Below, in pieces: positions 5,105-8,484 of a DNA stretch of 8,484 nt. The stretch comes from CAYGVT01 sp964353355 (GTDB lineage Archaea; Thermoplasmatota; DTKX01; GCA-020343715). A model generated the notes under the pieces. It saw nothing but the letters and a program-made list of their open reading frames with translations, had not been told where the DNA came from and searched no databases. Position 1 is the first letter of the stretch, and the number at the start of each line of letters is the position of its first letter. A program made the translations under genes and the position numbers. Location of the stretch: positions 1-8,484 of the forward strand of contig CAYGVT010000084.1 of NCBI GenBank assembly GCA_964353355.1, given 5' to 3'.

Positions 5105-7414
5105 CTACTGGTCCGGGGCCGCCTTCGCACGGACCCTGAGCCACATGAGCACGAGCGCGATGAGGAAGCCCGCGATGAACGCCACGACCGCGACCATGCC
5201 CGCCCGGTCCTCCTGGTCGCTCATGTCGTCCTTGGTCTTCTGGAGCTCGCCCTCCGCGACCTTGAGGTCCCGTTGGGCGTCCGTGAGGTTCAGGCTGGCG
5301 TTCGCGAGTTCCCACTCGAGCTGGGTGACGTTGAACCGCTCCGCGCGCAGCTGGCCCTGGAGCTTGGTCACGTTCTCGTCCTTCCAGGTCAAGTCGCGCT
5401 CGAGGCGGGAGATCCTGTCGTTGAGGACCTCGATCTCCTTGGTCATGTTGTCGACCGTCTTGTTGGTCTGCTCGAGCTTGTTGCGCAGCCAGTTCACGGA
5501 GGCGTTGAGCACCGTCTCGTTCTCGCGCGACTCGTTGAGGTCGCGCATCACGCGGGTGAGGTTCTCGCGCAGCGACGCGGCATCGGCGACGACCGCATCG
5601 ACCGCCGTCTGCAGGGAGGCGACCTCCGCCTCGAGGTCGGCGACCTGCTGCGTGCGCTCGTCCATCCACGCCGCGAGCTCGGGCTCCGACCAGAGCAGCA
5701 GCATGCGCGCGTGCTCCTCGGTCGTCGTGGTCACGGCGTTGGCCGCCGCCCACGTCGCGCCGAGGGGCATCATGACGAGCGCGGCGAACATCAGCGCGCC
5801 CGAGTCGGCCATCCCGCCATCGACGGGCGTGAAGTTGCCCGTCGCGTTGTCGTAGTCCGAGCCCCAGGCCAGGACGGGGGCCACGCCGAACGGGCGCGCC
5901 GCCCCGCGCGCGACGCCGTGCTTCATGATGCCGTCGGCGTCCGTGTCGTTCCCGGGCAACGTGTAGTTCTCGCCCGTCAGGTTGGTCTCGCCGAGCTGCA
6001 AGCCCGTGGCCACGATGCCGTGCCAGAGCTGGCCCAGCCGGTGCTTCGCGAGCTCGACGCTGCCCAGCTCGGCGGCCGCGGCCAGCGCGCCCATCGCGGC
6101 GACCTCCTCCGAGGCCAGCACGCGCGGCGTCGTGTCCGTGGGGTCGCCGATGTAGAGGTGGAGCGTCGCGTTCCAGAAGGCCCTGTCCATCGCGGCCATG
6201 CAGGCCCTGGCGGCCGCGCCGTAGGCCACGCCGCCGTACTGGTGGCTCGCGTCGTAGAGCGCGCGGGCGGCCCAGGCGTGCCCCACAAGGGTCGCGGTCT
6301 CCATGGCCAGCCGGAGCCCGCGGTCCACGGTGTAACCGTCCACGACCGTGCCGTCGGCCTGCTGCAGCTTGAGCAGCGTCGAGGCGATCATGTCGCGCTT
6401 GGCCATCGCATCGGTGGAGGGCTCGTAGCCCGAGAGCCCGTCGTAGACCGCGTCCATCGCGAGGTAGAGGATCGCGGCCTCCTGTGCTGTGACCGGTTCA
6501 GGGCCGTCATGGAACGCTCCCTCGGCCCCGTCGAAGTAGAGGCCCATCATGTTCCAGTACACGGCGGTCGTCACATCGCGCACCATGTCCTTGACCGTGT
6601 TCGGGAACGGCGAATCGTCCCCCGCGAGGCCGAACTTCGCCTCGAGCAGGCCGGTGAGGGCCGCGAGGCCCCACACGACGGACGCGGTGGAGCCGAGCGT
6701 CTGCGGGACGAGCGTGGTCACGTTCCACTCGGACGGGCTGTGCGAGGCGTTGACGGTGCCGTCGGCGGAGGAGGCGGGCAGCCACCAGCCGTTCGAGGCG
6801 TCCCCGTCGGTCATGTTCGGGTCGGAGAGGTTGAGGGGCATGCGGTCGGTGCCGTTCCAGCCGAGGCTCTCGGCCAGGTAGGCCACGGCCTCGCTCGCGG
6901 CGAGGACCACGATGGCGCCCTTCGCGGCTGCCTCGGGGGTCGCGCCGAGCTTGCCGTCGTGCTCCCCGTCGAGCACCTTCCAGGCGTAGGCGGACTCCGC
7001 GGCGAGCGTCGTGCCCAGGCCGGCGATGTCCACGGTGGCCACGATGCCGGTCTGGTTCCACAGCCAGGGCGCGGAGTGGTCGAGGGGCGCAGGGGTCGCG
7101 AAGCCGGGCTCGGACACGGCCCACGGCAGCATCACGGGCTGCACGTGCTCGGGCATGTCGCCGCCGACCGAGGTCGCGAGCTGCGCGAGGCGGACCATGA
7201 AGGCGTCGTCGTCGCCATCGAACGCCGGCCCGTAGACCAGGTGGACGCCCGCGCCGCTCCACAGCGCGAGTTCCTCGACGTAGTCTTGGCCATACGTTCC
7301 CAGCTCGCCGGCTGCGATCGGAGCTTGCGTGCCGTCCTCCTGGGCCATGGCCAGGGGGGCGAAAGCGGCGGCGAGCAGGATCACGACTGTCGCTATGACT
7401 GGTGCCTTCTTCAA
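5105..7414 (-). CDS. secreted, C-terminally anchored, sequon-rich coiled-coil surface protein
   Basis: Predicted 769-residue protein of unknown function. Residues 1-24 form a Sec signal peptide (two lysines, a hydrophobic core, then AMA before Q25). About 25-575 is a helix-rich domain with recurring hydrophobic helix pairs, Trp and Asn-rich turns, possibly an alpha/alpha toroid. About 586-735 is a long charged coiled coil. Residues 739-759 are one membrane helix followed by a basic tail (RVRAK), placing the C-terminus inside and the rest outside. There are 22 N-x-S/T sequons, ten of them in the coiled coil, pointing to heavy archaeal N-glycosylation. No catalytic motif is evident. TTG at 7414 is chosen because GAGGTG lies just upstream at 7420-7425 and only this start gives a complete signal peptide. 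A cell-surface stalk or envelope component is likely. Confidence 0.85.
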   Translation of the reverse strand: MKKAPVIATVVILLAAAFAPLAMAQEDGTQAPIAAGELGTYGQDYVEELALWSGAGVHLVYGPAFDGDDDAFMVRLAQLATSVGGDMPEHVQPVMLPWAVSEPGFATPAPLDHSAPWLWNQTGIVATVDIAGLGTTLAAESAYAWKVLDGEHDGKLGATPEAAAKGAIVVLAASEAVAYLAESLGWNGTDRMPLNLSDPNMTDGDASNGWWLPASSADGTVNASHSPSEWNVTTLVPQTLGSTASVVWGLAALTGLLEAKFGLAGDDSPFPNTVKDMVRDVTTAVYWNMMGLYFDGAEGAFHDGPEPVTAQEAAILYLAMDAVYDGLSGYEPSTDAMAKRDMIASTLLKLQQADGTVVDGYTVDRGLRLAMETATLVGHAWAARALYDASHQYGGVAYGAAARACMAAMDRAFWNATLHLYIGDPTDTTPRVLASEEVAAMGALAAAAELGSVELAKHRLGQLWHGIVATGLQLGETNLTGENYTLPGNDTDADGIMKHGVARGAARPFGVAPVLAWGSDYDNATGNFTPVDGGMADSGALMFAALVMMPLGATWAAANAVTTTTEEHARMLLLWSEPELAAWMDERTQQVADLEAEVASLQTAVDAVVADAASLRENLTRVMRDLNESRENETVLNASVNWLRNKLEQTNKTVDNMTKEIEVLNDRISRLERDLTWKDENVTKLQGQLRAERFNVTQLEWELANASLNLTDAQRDLKVAEGELQKTKDDMSDQEDRAGMVAVVAFIAGFLIALVLMWLRVRAKAAPDQ

Positions 7415-7454
7415 GGGACCACCTCAGGTATCTGGGCCGCGAATACGATGCCCG

Positions 7455-7462
7455 TTTATATA
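7455..7462 (-). promoter_or_regulatory. TATA box of the surface-protein gene
   Basis: TATATAAA on the minus strand is a near-ideal archaeal TATA box. Transcription should start near 7432, leaving a leader of about 18 bases that contains the GAGGTG ribosome site at 7420-7425 before TTG 7414. Confidence 0.65.
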
Positions 7463-7480
7463 CTTATTGACCGGGATATT

Positions 7481-7510
7481 GACGCGCGCGCGGCTGTGTG
7501 GACGCGCGCG
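7481..7510. repeat. direct repeat GACGCGCGCG in divergent promoter region
   Basis: GACGCGCGCG occurs at 7481-7490 and again at 7501-7510, exactly 20 bp apart, about two helical turns. Both copies sit between the divergent TATA-like boxes, upstream of each gene's core promoter. The alternating CG tracts are self-complementary and could adopt Z-form DNA. A paired operator is possible, but the local composition is very GC-rich. Confidence 0.4.
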
Positions 7511-7536
7511 CTCCCGAGGTCGCGGCACGTGCGAAC

Positions 7537-7544
7537 GTTCATAT
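7537..7544 (+). promoter_or_regulatory. possible TATA-like element of the GDT1-family gene
   Basis: GTTCATAT is the only A/T-rich patch just ahead of ATG 7570. Its centre lies about 29 bases upstream, so transcription would start at or next to the ATG, giving a leaderless message. No ribosome site is visible, which fits this. Confidence 0.35.
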
Positions 7545-7569
7545 CGGGGCTCGCCGTTCGCGCCGCCCG

Positions 7570-8199
7570 ATGTCGTGGCTGGAGCCCCTCGTCGTCGCGT
7601 TCGCGACCATCGCGCTGGCCGAGCTGGCGGACAAGACGCAGCTCGTGTGCATCAGCCAGGCGTGCAGGTACTCGGTCGCGCCCGTGCTCGCGGGCAGCGC
7701 GCTTGCGCTGGTCTTGCTCGCGGCCGTCGGCGTCGTCGGCGGCGCGGCGCTCCTGCTCGTGCTGCCACCAGAGGCGCTGTCGACCATGGCGGGCGCGCTG
7801 TTCATCGCGTTCGGCGTGTACGTGCTGTGGCGCAGGCGCGCGGGCGCCGCGCCGGATGACGACGGCGAGGGAGAGGCCAAGCCGGTGGACGGCGCGACCA
7901 GCGCCCAGCCCTCGGACTGGCGGGTCTTCGGCAGCACCTTCGCGATGGTGGCCGTCGCGGAGCTGGGCGACAAGACACAGCTGGGCGTCATCGCGCTCAC
8001 GGGCGAGTTCGCGGACCCCTGGGCCGTGTTCCTGGGCGCGTCGCTCGCGCTCGTGCTCGTGAGCTCGGTGGGCGTGCTCGGGGGGAGGTTCATCTCCAAG
8101 TACGTGGAGTCCGGCAAGCTGGAGCTGGTCGCCGCCGCGCTCTTCCTGGTGCTGGGCGCGGCCTTCCTCGTGGACGTCGCGCTCTCGCTCTGGGCCTGA
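7570..8199 (+). CDS. GDT1/UPF0016 family cation (Mn2+/Ca2+) transporter
   Basis: Predicted 209-residue inner-membrane protein with the two-fold repeat typical of the family. Each half carries the signature motif in its first helix: ELADKTQ at 18-24 and ELGDKTQ at 131-137. Each half has about three hydrophobic helices, and an acidic hydrophilic loop (about 92-118) joins them, so six membrane segments are expected. Studied relatives (yeast Gdt1, human TMEM165, bacterial MneA/Mnx) move manganese and/or calcium, usually out of the cytosol; the same role is inferred here. The first motif has alanine where glycine is usual. ATG 7570 is chosen over in-frame codons upstream because the preceding residues are not family-like and the ATG begins right before the first helix. 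The gene is divergent from the surface-protein gene. Confidence 0.9.
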   Translation: MSWLEPLVVAFATIALAELADKTQLVCISQACRYSVAPVLAGSALALVLLAAVGVVGGAALLLVLPPEALSTMAGALFIAFGVYVLWRRRAGAAPDDDGEGEAKPVDGATSAQPSDWRVFGSTFAMVAVAELGDKTQLGVIALTGEFADPWAVFLGASLALVLVSSVGVLGGRFISKYVESGKLELVAAALFLVLGAAFLVDVALSLWA

Positions 8200-8250
8200 C
8201 GGCGGCCATCGCTATTGCGGCAAACAAGAGTTGGATTTCACCATTCCTAG

Positions 8251-8314
8251 TGCCTAACGCGTGAGTCAAACCGTTTCCTGGATACCTTTATCTACCTGGT
8301 GCCCAATTTAGGCA
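8251..8314. repeat. short inverted repeat TGCCTAA / TTAGGCA
   Basis: TGCCTAA at 8251-8257 is mirrored by TTAGGCA at 8308-8314, just before the transposase-like gene. It could be an operator or belong to an insertion-sequence end, but seven bases can match by chance. Confidence 0.25.
8287..8294 (+). promoter_or_regulatory. TATA-like box of the transposase-like gene
   Basis: TTTATCTA lies in a local A/T-rich patch, centred about 26 bases before ATG 8317. That predicts a leaderless transcript, in line with the lack of a ribosome site. Confidence 0.45.
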
Positions 8315-8316
8315 TC

Positions 8317-8484
8317 ATGCCCTTCACCAGAGAGAAGACCTATAGGCGGAAGGACGGGTCCACCAGCACCTACTTCTACCGCGTCGAGAACGTGTGGAAG
8401 GACGGACGGAGCCATCAGAAGGTCCTCAAGTACCTGGGAAAGTCGCCCAACACCCAGGAGATCCTCGTGAATCCTGCGGACGCA
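8317..8484 (+). CDS. N-terminal part of a probable IS4-superfamily (IS1634-like) transposase
   Basis: The frame opens at ATG 8317 and is still open at the window end after 56 codons. The peptide has the pattern MPFTREKTYRRKDG, then TYFYRVENVWKDGRSHQKVLKYLGKSP. A short basic start followed by a tyrosine-rich Y-x-Y-R-V-E strand, a charged turn (KDGR) and Q-K-V-L-x-Y-L-G is the usual N-terminus of IS1634/IS4-type DDE transposases, where it is part of the DNA-binding region. The catalytic DDE residues would lie outside the window, so activity and exact family cannot be judged. If correct, an insertion sequence begins near 8200-8316 and this edge of the window is mobile DNA. Confidence 0.6.
   Translation, partial: MPFTREKTYRRKDGSTSTYFYRVENVWKDGRSHQKVLKYLGKSPNTQEILVNPADA

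Noticed and set aside
3591..5753. 720-codon minus-strand open frame ending with the TPR protein
   Set aside because: Only its last 176 codons are a gene. The rest is Arg/Gly/Pro-rich antiframe of the DUF89 and surface-protein genes, kept open by high GC.
4838..8062. 1074-codon plus-strand open frame
   Set aside because: It lies opposite or out of frame with four well-supported genes and gives an Arg/His/Val/Gly-rich low-quality protein typical of GC-rich shadow frames.
8200..8316. Defined insertion-sequence left end with terminal repeat
   Set aside because: Only one end could be in the window, so inverted terminal repeats and target duplication cannot be tested.

Overview
The window looks like a piece of a high-GC archaeal genome. 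Several genes are preceded by A/T-rich boxes of the archaeal TATA type (for example TTTATATA at 7455-7462). Some starts sit about 26 bases after such a box and so suggest leaderless transcripts, while others have clear GGAGG/GAGGTG ribosome sites. GTG and TTG starts occur, and a secreted protein carries 22 N-glycosylation sequons. A euryarchaeal or Thermoplasmatota-like host is possible, but the sequence does not fix the lineage.

Layout, left to right. 1-80 is a perfect 10-bp G-rich tandem repeat that starts at the window edge. 138 to about 3172 is a minus-strand cluster, read from right to left: a small gene with an uncertain 5' end, a class II diterpene cyclase, and a divergent cis-prenyltransferase-fold protein. 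3246-3590 has no convincing gene. 3591-5002 holds a second minus-strand pair: a DUF89/ARMT1-like metal-dependent phosphatase (upstream) and a TPR protein. 5105-7414 encodes a large secreted, membrane-anchored coiled-coil protein on the minus strand. Across a divergent promoter region lies a plus-strand GDT1/UPF0016 cation transporter (7570-8199). The right edge holds the first 56 codons of a probable transposase.

The main point of interest is the terpenoid pair. As I recall the Mycobacterium tuberculosis proteins, the cyclase resembles Rv3377c (tuberculosinyl/halimadienyl diphosphate synthase) along its length. Its neighbour resembles Rv3378c (the enzyme that moves the cyclised diterpene to adenosine or water) from the DxTRR site to the C-terminal GxG...W.F motif. 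Archaea already make geranylgeranyl diphosphate for their membrane lipids, so these two enzymes could be enough to divert it into a cyclic diterpenoid, perhaps a diterpenyl nucleoside. The homology is read by eye from motifs and remembered sequences; the product is inference.
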